A stretch of DNA of 64,000 nucleotides, taken from Betaproteobacteria bacterium (GTDB lineage: Bacteria; Bdellovibrionota_B; Oligoflexia; Silvanigrellales; Silvanigrellaceae). The translations under genes and the position numbers were made by a program. The stretch lies in assembly GCA_016868315.1 (NCBI GenBank), contig VGHE01000005.1, positions 1 to 64,000 of the forward strand. The letters run 5' to 3'. Below are positions 11,001 through 26,000 of this stretch, in pieces (positions within the stretch are counted from its first letter, which is position 1; each line of letters starts with the position of its first letter). A model generated the notes under the pieces. That model searched no databases. It was not told where the DNA came from and saw nothing but the letters and a program-made list of their open reading frames with translations.

Positions 11001-14000
11001 TGAAGACGTCGGCGAATGAGATGAGTTTGCCCACGTTCTTCGATGTGGTCGGAGTTGCTCCAGATCCTGCACTCAATGTTGGCAAATTGTTTACCGGAGC
11101 AACAATGACCTGCACTGTCTTCGTTTCAGTCACGACGCCTGAGCCATTCTTGCTGGTTGCTCCCGAACCATCGACGAGTGCAACTGTAAACGCATTAATC
11201 GTTCCGCTCGTCAGTGCATTTGGAACCCAGGTCAATACATCGCCGGGATTTACGGTTGGATATGGCGCTGTCAATGCACCCACATACTCTGTCGCGCCTT
11301 TGTACAATCTACCGTTCGCGGCTACCGAGCGGATCTGATATGTCAGCGGTGTCGCTTGATCATCCAAGCCTGGATAATTCGAAGCGAGCAACGCATAGCT
11401 GATATTGTAAGGAACGTCTTCCGAAGCTCCTGGCAGAGCTGTTCCAGCGCTCGAGAATTCAGGTTCACGAGTCACATTGACGTGAACTGTGATTGTAGTT
11501 CCGCTGGTGGCACCAAGGGCATCGACAGCTTCCACTGTGAATGCGCTCAAGCGACCCGAAGCCGATGCAACAGGAGTCCACTTCCAGCTTTCATTGGCTG
11601 CCAACTCGGCGTAAGCATTGCCCACAATAATCGATTGAGTTGCACCCGTGACGTCTTCGAGCACACCGCTGCTAATCGCGGTAACCTTGAATTTTAACGT
11701 TTTGCTCACTGCCGGAGATTCTTCTGGGTCGAGGGCGTCGGTGCGTTGGCTGCCATCTTTGATGCTCGGATTACCGCGGAAGTCGTCGTAGGTGAAGGTC
11801 AGCGATCCACCCTTCGCCACGCCTGAGAAATCTTTCACGTAGGTGAGAACAGGGGCTTGGTTCACCACTGTTAAATTAACTTTTACGGTTCCTGTGTTCG
11901 TTGAATATTTCTCGCCATCCCAGGCTTGAACCACGAGAGTGGTCTGCAATCCGGTGAGTCCCACGGCTGGGAAGATGACAATAGATTCGTTCGGTGCAAT
12001 CACCGCATTGGCGTTAGGCGCGAGATTTGTGGTTGTGTCAAACGACGCCATCGACTGTGAACCTTTCTTCACAGTACCGTTTGAGATCTCTTTGAGGACG
12101 AAATTGACAATCGTGCTATCGGAGTCTGTGAGAACGAACGACTGAGCAAGTTGGCTATAGCTAATAGTGACAGGCACATCCTGAGGAGAGTTCGCCAGAG
12201 TCATCACGCGCGATCCCGCATCGGCAGTAAACGCTGTGTTGCTCACAGTCGCACCCGTCAGAACAGGAGCAGCGCTTGAGGGTTCCAGATAGACACGAAT
12301 TTCTTTCGTTCCGACAGAGCCACCGCCATCCGCGTCGAAGACACGTATGGTCATCACTGTCATGGTGCCGGTGCGATTGTTGCCAGGCTTCCAGAAGACT
12401 TCTGTCAGTGTTGTGCTTCCATCTGCACTTGCGCTCACAAGCGATGGCATTGTTGAGAGATCCGCCGTATTCGGGGCAATAACAGCGCCATTCTCAGTGG
12501 TTCCCTTGTAAAGGGTGCCCTCTCCCAGACTTTCAATGCGATAACGCAAGCTCGAGGATGCTGTTTCAGCACCATCAGTACCGAGGCTCGAAAGGTCAGA
12601 GAATTTGAGCTGGAATCCAGTATTCTTCGCCAGTGCGGTGCCGCCCGCTGTAACGAGCGCCCCGCTGCCGTTGGTTCCAACAAATGTGGTCGCTGCCGCG
12701 GATACGAACGTGGGTAGATCGTTGACCGCATCCACAACCATCGACACCTGTTGCTGGCCTCCGTCCACAGCTTCATTGCCACTCTTGAGACCCGCAGTAT
12801 CTATGAGACGAATCTTAAACGCATTGATAGTCCCTGCCTGGTTGGCAGGTGGAATCCACGTCAGCGTCTCACCCGGCACAAGGGTTGCGGGTGAAGTGGT
12901 TGTGAGACCATTCAGCTGATTGGCTCCTTTAAACAAGGTACCAGTGGTAATGTTTGTGATTTGATATGTGAGTGGTGTGAGTTGGTCATCCTGACCCTGG
13001 TAATTCGCAGCCAATGCGCTGTATGAGATAACTACAGGCACATCTTCCTTCACAGCCGTAAAGGGAGTAACAGTAGTGAAGCTTGGCGCAGCATTTACCG
13101 GCGAGACAACGAACTTCACTTGAATTGCGTTTTCGCTCAGTGCTGCAGGCGTTGCGGTATCAACCGCACGCACACTGAAGCCCACCAAAGTACCCACCTG
13201 CCCGGCGGTTGGTTTCCAGCGGAATGTTTCACCGGGTTGGAGAGTGTATTCAGAAGCATCCGGCTCGCTACCACTGAGCTGTGTTTCAACACCACTCACC
13301 ACCTTAAACAGTTGACCGCTGAGAATGCTCGTGACTCGGAAGCCAACATTCGCAGAATCTTCAGCATCGAATGCATCGGTGCGCTGGCTGCCGTCGGTGA
13401 TTGCTGGATCACCGCGGAACTGACTGTAGGTGAAATCAACAGAACCGCCCGCCGCAATTCCGGTGAAGGGCTTCACGTAGGTCAAGAGCGGAACTTGGTT
13501 TTGTGCAATCAGGTTGACCTGAACAATTCCCAGGCCAGTTGTTCCATCTGAATATTTCTCGCCGTCGAACACGCGCACGCGGAAGAGCTCTGTGTTGTTG
13601 CCGGAAACAGCAGCTGCAGGAATGACAACAATCGATTCCGTATCGCCAATCACCGCTGTGTTCACAGGCGTGGTGCCTTCCGTTGCTATGGTTGCAGCAA
13701 GCTGCAGCGTGCCCTTTCTCAACGTTGCATTGGCTGTTGAAATATTGGTGATAACCAAAGGCAGGTAAGTGCCATCGGCATCCCGTGCATCGAATCCAGT
13801 TGCAGAGGCGAGATCGGAGTAGGTGATGATGAAGGGCACGCCTTGCGGCTTACTGCCGATATTCAAGGTCTTGTTGTTCGCACCAAGCGCCGTGTTGTTA
13901 ATTATTGGAGCCGCATTCGAACCAGTGACCGTCACTTGCACAAGGCCAACAGTGGCGCTTGAAAGGTTTGCTGTATCCACAGCTGTCACACGGAAAGCAT

Positions 14001-17000
14001 CAAAGGTGCCAATTTGGTTTGCCGGTGGCACCCAGAAGAGGTTCGTTGTGCTGCCAATGACGTTGTTTGCATCCGCGCCAGAAGTCACCAAAGCCACTGC
14101 ATTGGCATAGGTTGTCGTAGAACCCACGCGGATTGCTTGTCCGGAGGCAATGCCTTCAATGCGGATGCGCAGTAAACTGCGATCGGTCGATGGAGCTTTG
14201 GCATCTTCGTTATCTTGGAATGCAAGTCCATTCACAATATCCGCAAAGCTGATCATGACGGGTGTATTGCGTTCGTCGCCTGCAGGGTTCACTGTCAGCG
14301 TTGCGTTGGTGATCGTCGGAGCCTGATTCACCGCCGACACATTCACCTTCACGCTCATGCTGGCAGTCGAGAGATTATCCGCTGCAGCCTGATCATACGC
14401 CTGCACAGCAAAAGCCAATACAGCATTCGCGCCGGTGCCGGTTACATTGCTGTTGGGAATCCAGGTGATGAACTCACCGGGTTTCACGTACACAGGGGCA
14501 TTTGAGATGGTGTTGTTGTTGTAAACCGTACTTCCCACGCGGACTGTGCCTTTGTCGCTCACCGATGAGATGCGGAACCACAGCGGAGTTTGGTCAGCAT
14601 CGGCTGCGCCGCTTTGACCCAACAATGTGTCATAGGTGATTGCCAGCTGACCATTTTGAGAGGTGCCTGTCGGTAGGGTCACACTTGCATTGGCAATCAC
14701 GGGCTGAGCGTTGGCACCGGCGGTGACGTCCACCACTACGTTTGTGGTGGTTGCAGCGTAGTCGGTACCATCGTAGCCACGGATGGTAAACGCCACTTGT
14801 TCGCCCGTTGAACCGGGTGCAGGGCTCCAATATACCGTGTCGAGGGTTGAGTTGCCGTTGGCGCCCGTATTCACAATCAATGGCATCTGCACCGTGGGGT
14901 CGATCACCACACCGCCATCTGTTCGGCGCAGTGTGCCGGAAACCACGCGCTCAATGCGGTAGGAAATTTGTCCAGCCGCTAGCACGAAGGGCGATGCGAT
15001 ATCGTAATCTTTGTAAACAATCTTCGCCATGATGTTTGCATGGCTGATGGTTGCTACCGCTTTATTTGTTACGGAGGTTGCGAGCTTCAAGTTTGAATCG
15101 AGGAAAGGTGCATTGTTGATGGCATCTACATTCACCTGCACGGTGCGCGTCGATGCACTTACAGCAGTGTTGTCATCGATGGCCTCAATTGTGAAGGCGT
15201 TTTTCAATACTCCAGAATCATACAACTTGTGGGTATAGGTCAGAGTTTGCCCGAAGCCAAACTCAACATTCAGAGCAACGTTATCGAGGAGCTCTGTACC
15301 ACCCAAGAACAGCTTGCAACCTTCGGACGACTTACAGTCTGCATGTTTCGCCGTAATGCGGTACTTCACAGGTCCATTTTGGTCGTCGCTCACAGGATAA
15401 TTTTGTAATAGCAATTGGTAGGTGATGTTGAACGGAATATCTTCCTTCACCCCAGAAATCGCTGTTCCGGCCGTCGTGAAGGTCGGTGCAGTGTTCGGCT
15501 TGCTGTATTGGAAGTACACAGTCGCAGGTGTTGCACTCTCCAGCGTGCCATCCCACGCCACCACCGTGAAGGCCGCAAGACGGCCAACGGCATTAGCTGC
15601 AGGCGTCCAAGTGAATTTTCCGGCTGCATTATTTGAATCGTATTCAATGAACTCCCCAGCAACCATAGTATTGCCTGCTGGATTCTTCAGGGTACCGCTC
15701 AGGATCTGCTTGACTTTAAATTTCAGTGTCTTGTTCGCAACGGTTTCTTCCGCGTCAGAAGCATTGGTGCGTTGTGAGCCATCCGTAATCAGCGGATTGC
15801 CGCGGAATTGATCGTAGGTGAACTCAATTGCTGCGGGTGTTGCGCTTGAAACTCCACCGGTGAAATCTTTCACGTAGGTGAGGCCAGGCTGCTGATTCAC
15901 GGCCGTAATATCCGCCGTCACAGCCGCTGAAGAAGGTGATCCGCTCGCGTACACTGAACCATCCCACGCCGTCACGGTCATGATGCTCTGCGTGTTACCC
16001 GTGACACTCGCGCCCGGATAAATCACCAAGCTCTCGCCCTGACCAAGAATTGAAGCAGGAGTTGGAGCAGCGGATTTATCAACCGTTGTCACCATAGTTG
16101 TGCCGCTCTTCTTGATGGTTGCATTGGTAATTGAGGTCAGCACCAAACTCATCATCGCACTGTCGGTATCCGAGGCGCCGACAAGCGCTTTCAATTGGTC
16201 GTAACTCACCACAATCGGTGCACCCTGCATGAGGGTCGAAAGTCCCGTAATGGTGTTGAGGCTTGGGCTTGCCTTAGTCAACACAGGTGCTGCATTGCTG
16301 CCAGCAATTTTCACTTTCACTGTGCCAACCACGGCGGTGGCGGCGTTGTTTTGGTCTACTGCAATCACTTTGAAGGCTGTAAACGTTCCATCCAATCCTG
16401 CAGGTGGAACCCAGAAGAGGTTCTTGCCAGAGCCAATGTAGGCACTTGGAGGGGAGATGAGCGAAGCACTTGCGGCATCGGTGCCCGTACCCACCGAGAG
16501 ACCTTGACCCGATGTGATTTCGACAACCTGCAAGCGCATCAAGCTCTTGGTTGTTGAAGGCACATCTTCGAGGTCAGACACATTCAAGCCGTTGGTGGAT
16601 CCCACACAGCTATCACCTGTGGTCGCTGTTGTTCCGTTGACGATGGTATCGAAGCTGATGCGAATCACCTGATTGCGTGAGTTCGCACCCGCATCGCAGA
16701 GCATTTCGTTGCTTGCAGCTGCAAAGGTTGGCAGCTGATTCACGGCCGACACGTTCGCTTGCACCGTTAGAACATCTGCGGTCAGCGTTGCTTCGACACT
16801 GTCACGCGCTTTGACGGTAAACGCAGGGGAGGCATTGCCCTTCACATTTGTACGAGGAGTCCAGACAACCGTATCGCTCGCCTTGATCAGCACTCCCGGT
16901 GCAGCGACACCTGCAATGTTGGTAGAGTTGTAACTCTGTCCATTGACCTTCAATGAGCTGCCTACCTCAATGCTCTCAACCTTAAACCAGATGGGATCAT

Positions 17001-20000
17001 CATCTGCATCTGCAACGCCACTGAATGCCTTCAGGGTGTCGTAGGAGATGGGCAACTGACCATTTTGCGAAGTCCCTGCCGTTGGGCTGCCGCCCACCGT
17101 CGTGGTGCCAAGCACGAGAGTTTTGGCTGTCATCGTTGGTGTGCTGTTGGATGGCTTGATGGTGAGAACCACATTGACTGTCGAAGCAGAGAAATCGGTT
17201 CCATCGAAGCCGCGAATGGTCATGACGACTTGATCATTGACTGCATTGAGCGCGGGTGTCCAGTAAACACTCTCAAGCAAGGTGTCACCGTTCCCGCCTG
17301 TGCTCACAACACGTGGCATAGTGGTTGCATCGGTGTTCACTGGGGTAATCGCCGCACCACCAGCCGCCTTGCGCAGCGCACCCGAGCCCACACTTTCAAT
17401 GCGGAACGAAATGTCGGTTGTGGGCGACAAGTTGCTATTGGCAGAGAAATCCAAATCTCTGAACTTAATCGCATCGTAAATCATTTGATGCGTGATTGTG
17501 ACCGGCTGATTCTTAGCAAACTTGGTCGCATCTCCCGCCACGGGCAGAGGTGCAACAGCTGTAAGTTTATTAACATCGGCATTCGCAATGGTTGGGATGT
17601 CGTTTACAGGATCCACAACAATCTGAACATTCACGCTCGCACTTGCTACATTGGCATCGTCCACCGCTTCAAGCGTAAAGGCCTTGTAGAGGGTGGTTCC
17701 GGTTGCGCCTGAGTTGGCATTTGCAGCCGACGTCCAGATAACTGTATCGCCTGGGAGCAGCGTGAGTGGCGGAACCACAGCAACACCATTCTTTACCAAC
17801 GTGCCATCAGAACTATTGCGATCCTTGATGCGGTAGCGCAACGTGCTCGTGTAATCGTCGGCAAAGACGTACCTCGCAGCAAGCATGTCATAGCTAATAA
17901 TAAACGGCACATCTTCACGCGCACCGGTGAGTGCCGTTGAACTCACGAGTGTCGGTGCAGTGTTGGGTGCTGACACCACGAACTTCACAGGAAGCTGAGT
18001 TGTGCTTTCTGCGTTTGAAGAATCGTACGCCACCACACGGAAGCCTTCGATGATACCCGTTTGGCCGGCAGGTGGAGTCCAGCGGTATGTGTGTGTCGCA
18101 GATTCAGTGAAGCTGAACGTGTCCCCCACGCTCAATTCGGTCTCCGTGTTCGGCGCAGCAATCAGTACTTTGTGCAGAGCGCCGCTTGTCTTCGCCTTAA
18201 TACGGAATCTCAGCGTCTTGTTCGCAACAACTTCCTCAGCATCCCAAGCGTCGGTGCGCCCGTTGCCTGTTGTAAGAGCTGGGTTGCCGCGCAGCTGGTC
18301 GTAAGTGAAGGTGAACGCGACGTCTTTTGTTGCACCTATGAAGTCACGTACGTAGGTGAGCGCAGGAATTTGGTTGGTCGCCGTGAGGACAGCAACAATA
18401 GAACCTTCGGTTGTGTCGAGCGAATAGTTCTCACCATCCCAACCGCGAACCTTGAAGAGAGTTGTTGTTCCGCTTGCGGTCACAAGTCCGGCAGTTGGGA
18501 AAACAACGAGGCTTTCGTTAGGTGCAATGATCGATGTATTGAGCGGCACGGGTGTTGTAGGTGTGCTCGCAGCAACTGTTTCCAAGGTCATGAGGGTTTG
18601 ACCTTTGCGCACGATTGCATTTGGAGCTGCTGAGATCACGAATCCGCGGAAAGCTGAATCGGTGTCCTGCAAATTCATCGCTGCGCGCAGTTGTTCATAG
18701 GTCACAGTGAGAGGTTTACCTTGGGGCGATGAACCCAGGTCTAAGGTCGGAGTTGTGGCTGCGAGTACAGGCGGCACGTTGCTTCCGCTGCTAATATTCA
18801 CCTTAACAAGTGCCATTGCAGGGCTTGCGAGTCCACCATTGTCGACTGCTGTCACCTTGTACGCATCATAGATACCGGTTTGATTCACTGGTGGCTTCCA
18901 GTAAACAAACTTGCCCACACCAATCAGGCGATTCGCATCACTGAGTGGGCTTGTGTTGCTCAAGATATTCGCCTCGGTGGACTCATCTGTTGAGCCGACA
19001 CGAGCCTCGATCCCACCTGCGAGCTGCTCGATCCGAATCTTCATCACTGAACTTGTGAACACGTTGCTGTTTGCCGTGTTGTCTTCCACATCGCGGAGCT
19101 TCAATGCGGCTGCCAAATCAGCAAATGAGACTTTGTGATAGGTGTTGCGAACACCACCGGCCAGAGTCACCTCGGCTTCAACCATGCTCGGAGCCTGGTT
19201 GAGAGCATCCACTTTAACAGAAATAGTTGCTTCGTCAGACAACTGGGTGCCGTCAAAGGCCTTGACCTTAAAGGCAGGGCGCGTTGCACCAGCGTCATTT
19301 GCCTTAGGTCGCCACACCAGACTTTCACCCGGTCCTACATTGAGAGTTTGGCCAACGACGGATGTGTAAACCTGACCGCCAAAGGTGATGGAGGAATCGC
19401 CATCAACGCTCGTGATGCGGAATCTAATGACGTTTCCATCTGGATCGGTTGCGCCGGTTGTGCTCAACAGCGTGTCATAACTGACAGGCAGAGCGCCATT
19501 TTGCGAAGTTCCCGAAGTCCCTGCCGTTGTTCCTAGAGTAATGCTCGCGTTAGAGATGCTCGGAGCAGAGTCACCCGGATTCACCGAGATGCGCACATCA
19601 CGCGTAGTTGCGGCACACTCGGTGGCATCGCACGCACGCACGGTCATGACCAAGAATTCGCCTTCACCATTGAGAGGCGGTGTCCAGTTCACAGCTGAAA
19701 TATTGTTAATGCCATCAGCTCCGCTGGCAACAATCATCGGTTTGCTCACAGCAGGGTTAACAGCCTGACCCGCATTGGTCGAACCGCGAACAAGTGTTCC
19801 GCCACCGATGGTTTCAATGCGATACGAAACTGCATCTGTATCGAGATCGGTTGTAGGAATCTTGCTTGCCAACAGCGTGTGATCGATAGCCACACCACCG
19901 CTCACATTCTTCGCAACAGCACTGAATGCAACACTGTTCTGATAGGTAGGCGCGTCGTTCACAGCAGCGAGAGTCGATTCAACCGATTTGGTCGACGCCG

Positions 20001-23000
20001 ATTCCAGAGCACCCGCACCAGTGCCGTCGAGGAGACTCAAATCAAAGAGCTTAAAGCGTGTTGTACCGGCAATGCCCGAGTTCTGATCTGCTGGAGGTGT
20101 CCACACCAAGTAATCGCCGGGCATCACAATCGCTTCGGTCGAGGGAACTCCACCCGCACCAGCGGTGAGAGTCGTGCCATTGAAGGCCAAGCTGCCCTGA
20201 AGACCAGTGAGTGATTTAACCTTGTAACCAAGCACGCTGGTGTTGTCGTCGAGGCCTGGATACGCGGTCGCCAGCATAGAGTATGTGATGACCAATGGGA
20301 CATCTTCCTTCGCACCACTCAGGAAAGAATTGGTGAGGAATGTGGGCTGTTGATTGCTGTTGCTCACATTGATGTACACGGGAATTGCCACAGCACTCTG
20401 CTGATTCGCGGCATCCTCAGCTTTGATCTTGAAGGCAAGAATACGGCCGGTTGCACCCGTCGGTGGATTCCATTCTAAGTTCTCCGAAGGCGCAATCACG
20501 AGTCCTGGAGCAGCTCCTGTAAAGGTTGTACCGCTGCGCTTGAGATTCGCATTGGTTGCAATGTCGGTGACGCTGAACTTCAGAGTCTTGCTGATCGATG
20601 GATTTTCTTCTGCATCAAAGGCATCTGTTCTTTGGCTGCCATCATTGATGCTTGGGTTTCCGCGCAGGTCGTCGTAGCTGAAGAGGAATGCGGTGTCTTT
20701 CACAGCACCCATAAAGTCACGCACGCGTGTGAGAGTTGGGAACTGATTTACCGCTGCAAGGGTCACCGAAACCGTAGCCGGCTGTGATGAATAATTCACA
20801 CCATCCCAACCGCGCACCTGCATAATCTGAGTGGTGCTGGTGAGGCCAGCGGTTGGCAGATAGGTGATGGTTTCGTATTTTTCGAAGCGATTCGTGGCGA
20901 GCGGTGTTCCCGAGGCTGGCCATGCCATCGCACTCAAAGTGCTACCACCCTTCATCAGCGTACCGCCCGAGATATTGGTGATGACAAAGCTCACCCAGGG
21001 GCTGTCGGAATCGGCCAAACCAAGTTCGGTCTTCAAGTCGTCGAACGTAATTGTGTACTTGGTGTCTTGCACACCATTCGCATAGGTCTTGCTTGCAGTG
21101 CTCAAGCTCGGTGGCACATTGCTGCCCGAGAGACTCATCTTCACTGTTGCAGTCATCGGGCTAGTCAGCGGTGTTGCATTGGTATCCACAACGACCACAC
21201 GGAACGCATGCACGATTGTGTCGGTGGCATCTGCTGGTGGCTCCCAGAAGAACTTAGTTTGACCGGCAGTTGCGCTGATGATCGTGTTGGCATTGCTTGC
21301 AACATCCGTTTTCTTGCTCGCATCGAAGGAATCGCTCACATACAGGTTACCATAAAGAACCTGTGTGACCTTGAGTTTGACGTTGTTGTATCGCGAAGCC
21401 AGCAGCGCTCCAGGATCGACATTTTCGAGATCCTTCACTTGCAGAGCGTCCGCCAAATCAACAAAAGTCTTCTCGACCTTTGTATTGAGAGTGCCTGCAA
21501 AGGTTGTTGACGCATTCAAGCTCGGTGCTTGGTTTTCGGCCGTGACCTTCACGCTCACAACAGATTCGCTCGATGGCAAGACTCCATCGAAGGCACGCAC
21601 TCGGAATGCCAGAACGTTATCCCCTGTGGCGTTCGCAGCTGGACGCCACACCAACCAGCCGCCAGGGCCAACGGTGGGAAGCGTACCTGGTACGCCCACG
21701 GCCGTGAGTGTCGTCGCGCCAGTGGTGAGGGTTCCGCTTTCGAGATACGAGATTTGGAAGGTCAGCGGATTGCCGTCAGCATCGGTCGCACCGGTCTTCG
21801 CTAGCAACGTGTCGTAGCTCACCACCGCCGCGCCGTTTTGAATGGCTGCATTGGTTCCACCGGTTCCATCGCTTGTGAATGCCGCGTTGGCCACTGCGGG
21901 GGCTGCATTGGTTGGATTTACGGAAATATTCACTTGAACTGCACTCGAAGCGTAATCAGAGCCATCGTAGGCACGGACAGTCATGACTGTGAAGTTGCCA
22001 AAACTGTTGTTATCGGGCTCCCAAGTGAGCGAGGTCACAGCGCCGGTTTTGCTCAGCAGAGGCATGCTGTTTGCGGTATTGATGAGGTTGCCCGCATTGA
22101 TAGCTGAACCCGTGTACAGCTTACCCGCACCAACACTCTCAACCCGGTACTGAATTTGATCGGTTGTGCTTTCCTGGTCAAAAACCTGAATCTTATTCTT
22201 CAGCGTATCGAATGAAATCTGTAAACCACCCGCAGGGTTCTTATTGATAGCATCGAGCGCCAAGGTTGCCGTGTGGATTGGAATATCATTTACATTTGTG
22301 ACATCGGCTCTCACAACCTGCTGGTCGTCACTGACCTTTCCATCACTGTCTTTGACCTTCACAGTCACCACGTCGAGTGCCGAACCGAATTGATTCGCCG
22401 GTGGTGTCCAAATAAGGCTTTCACCCGGAGCGAGTTCTTGCGGAAGATTGGCAGCAAGAACGCTGCTCAATGAGCCCGCTGCATTTTTCTTTTGATAGGT
22501 CGCACTGGTGGGTGGCAACGCGACAATCACATATTTCAGCACACTGCCTTCTGCGTCGGCACCCGGATAATTCGCACGGAGCATGTCATAGCTGATGCTA
22601 AATTGAATATCTTCATAGGCACCGGTCAACGTAGTTCCCGCTGCAAGCGTGGGTGTTGCATTTGCCTTGGTGAGATTGAAATGAACATTGATCGGAACGA
22701 CACTTTCCCTTTCTGTTCCGCCGCCAGCATTCTCCATGTAGGCAACAACAGTGAAGCCCAAGACGCGACCAAACGCAGTTACCGGAGCATCGAAAGTGAA
22801 TGAGTCACCGGGGCTCATGATGCCGTTGACACCAACCGCAACGCCGCCTTTTTTGAGCGAGCTTGCAGTTGTCTCAGCTTTCAGCCTAAACTTTAAGCGA
22901 TTGCTTGGAGTTTCATCTACGCTTGCTGCGTCGCTCTTGTTTTTGAGATCTTCATAGGTGAATGTAAATGTTTGAGCTTGATTGAGTCCCGTAAAGTCGC

Positions 23001-26000
23001 TGATGCTTGTCAGCGTTGGAGTTGCGTACACACGCCCCAAATCCAAGCGCACAATGGCTTCGCTTGAATAATTTTCGCCATCCCAAGCTCGCACACGCAG
23101 AACCTCGAGATCCGTGCCAAACTTCGAGGCCTCAGGAATATAGAGGAATTCTTCACCCACTCCGAGAAGTTGATTCTTTGTGGCATCGGGAAGTGTGCCA
23201 GGTGCATTGAGTTGCGCCTCAACGGTTCCTGAACCTCGTCTGAGCGAACCATTGGATATTTTGGTAACAACATACGAGCGTGCCGCAGAATCCGTATCTT
23301 GAATGGGCAGAATGCTTTGCAGATTTTGATAGGTGATTCGGTACGGCTGGCCTTGCAAGCCTGCTGTCGCGAGTTTCACATCCGAGAGTGCCGTTCCTCC
23401 TGCAGTCAGAGCCATGAGTGGAGCGATATTTGCGCCCGACACGGTCACTGAAACCGTCGCAATTGAAGCGGTGCGCAAGCCTGCAACATCGACCGCACTC
23501 ACCTTAAATGCCACTTGTTCGCCGGTGACGTTGAGATTGGGTGTCCAAACAAATTCATCAAGATTGCCGATCTCTTGACCAACGCTCGTCGACTGCGCAG
23601 CGCCGCCATTGGCCTTGTATTGAAGTGTTCCGCTCACTTTGTCTTCAATGCGGAACTTGAGTGCCGTTGTAGCATCGTCGACGTCCGCGAGCGAGAGCAA
23701 GCTTGCAAGGGAGGCGTGTGTGATGGTCAAAGCCTGATTGCGACCTGCTGTATATGCCACCGCACTTGCCATTGCTGGGGGCTGATTCACTTTATCGACC
23801 TTCACATGCACTGTTGCTGTGTTGAGCGAAACATCGGCGTTGTCATAGGCCACGAAGCGGAAGGCTGCGAGGCCTGTGTTATTCGAGTTGGTGTTTGTTG
23901 CCGGAGTCCACAGGATGAACTCACCCGGACTCAATGTGCGGTTGCTGTCGGTCAAACTGCCGACCGTTGAATACACAGTTCCATTCGGCATGGTCAGCGA
24001 GCCGCCATCCAGATGGGTGAAGCGCAAGTAGAGGGGCGTAAGGTCGCTGTCTTTCGCATTCGAAAGTGCCAGCAAATCGGTGTGCGAGATGCGCAAGGGT
24101 ACGTTCTGTTGGGTGCCTGCGCTCACATTGGTGTTGGCAAAGGTTGCCACGCCCAACACAATATTAACATCCGACGCAGGCGTACCCGCAGGATTCGAGC
24201 TCAGTGTTGGGGCGGCGTTCGTGCCGTTGACAAAAATCTTCACTTCGCGGGAAGTCGGGCTACATGCCGTTGCATCACACGCACGCACGGTCATCATTAA
24301 AAATTCGCCTGTGACGTTCAGCGGTGGTGTCCAGTTCACTGAAGCGAGTCGGGTGTTGCCGTTGGCGCTCGCAGAAACAAGCCGTGGCATCAGGTCGGCA
24401 TCTGTTGCAACAATGGTGTCGCCCACGGTGCCAGCGGAAACCTTCTTCAACACTCCGGAGCCAATGGATTCGATACGGAACTCAATCGCATTGTTTTCCA
24501 AATCTGTGGTTGGAATAGCTGCGAGAACATCGGCGTAAAGAATTTCCTGGCCGCCCGCCTTGTTCTTGGTTGTGCCTGTTGCGGACAACACACGGGTGGT
24601 ACTCGCGCCATAATCGGGTGCATCATTCACACCAACAATATCAATCTTCACGAGCCGCGACTCACTGCTCACCGCACCGGCAGCATCCTTGAGTCTTACA
24701 TCAAAGAGATCCTTCGCCAGCCCCTCCATATTGAGAGGTGGTGTCCATTGGATGTAATCGCCTGGGTTGAGGTCAACCGCCATCGCACCTGTGCTGAGTG
24801 TTGTTGTACCTGCACCGCTCACTTTCTTGTAAGCGCCATTCGATGCTGGAACATTAACAATCTGGTAAGTCAAAGCACCCGTCTCAGCATCAATGCCCGG
24901 ATAATTTGCTGCGAGCTGGTTGTAGCTGAGCACAAAAGGCGTGTCTTCAATCGCAGACGCAATCGGAGTATCCGCGCCCGCCAAATTAACAAACTTCGGC
25001 TCGCCATTGACCCGGTTGGTATTGAAGTTAACCGCAACTCTGCTCACGCTTTCTTTCGAGTTTGCACCATTGTCTTGGTAGGCACTCACGGTAAAGCCGT
25101 AAACGCGTCCAAACGCACCCTTGTTCGGTGTCCAGCGAATCTCATCACCAGGCTTAATGAAGACGTCTGTTGCAAGCGATGTAACAGTGGCAAAGCTCAC
25201 ACCACCCGACGCTTTTCTTTCAATCAAAGAACCGACGAGCGCGCCGCCACTTTGTGCGTTGTAGCTGGGTTCAAGCGCAGTGACTTTGAACCACAGTTTG
25301 TTATCTGCTGTTTCATCCGCATTCGAAACCACCGCATTGTTGCGCAGGGTGTCGTAGCTGAAGGTATAGGGTTGATCTTGTGTGAGGCCACTGAGATCAC
25401 CAATGCTCGTGAGAACCGGCGTCGTGTAAACGCGGTTGAAGGTCACATTAACAATCGATTCGCTCGAGAACGATATCCCGTCGTAGGCGCGCACTCGGAA
25501 AATTTCTGTGAGCCCAACCATTGAGGAATCGGGTTCGAAGAGCAACGATTCACCCACAGAGAGAATGTGGTTGAGTGCGGCGTCGGGTGCATTTCCAGGA
25601 GCAGTGAGGTGAGCAGTCACCTGCACTCCACCTTTGTAGAGTTTGCCAGATGCGTTGATCTTGGTAATCACAAACTGCTTGGTCGCTGAGTCGGCATCAT
25701 CAATCGTCAGCGGCGAAGCGTTGGTTTGCAGCGTTGTGTAGGTCAACAACACAGGTTGGCGTTGATTGATGCCAGTGAAGTTTGTTGATGTATTTGCAAG
25801 TGTGGGCGGAATATTGTTGCCGGACACAAGCACCTTGACGTCCGCTATGGTCGCCGAGCGCAAGCCATCTTTGTCTTCCATGCTCACACGGAAGGCCACT
25901 TGTTCACCGGTCACATTGGTGGGTGGTGTCCAAACCAACTTTTCACCCGAGACCACGAAGTTCTGGGCTGAGTTGCCCACAACAATCGTCTTGTCCGCAT

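Noticed and set aside
24748-25524. 258-codon plus-strand open frame inside the giant gene
   Set aside because: It lies wholly antisense to the repeat gene, has no recognisable domain and no good ribosome-binding site. Many similar antisense frames occur along the gene because of its repetitive composition.
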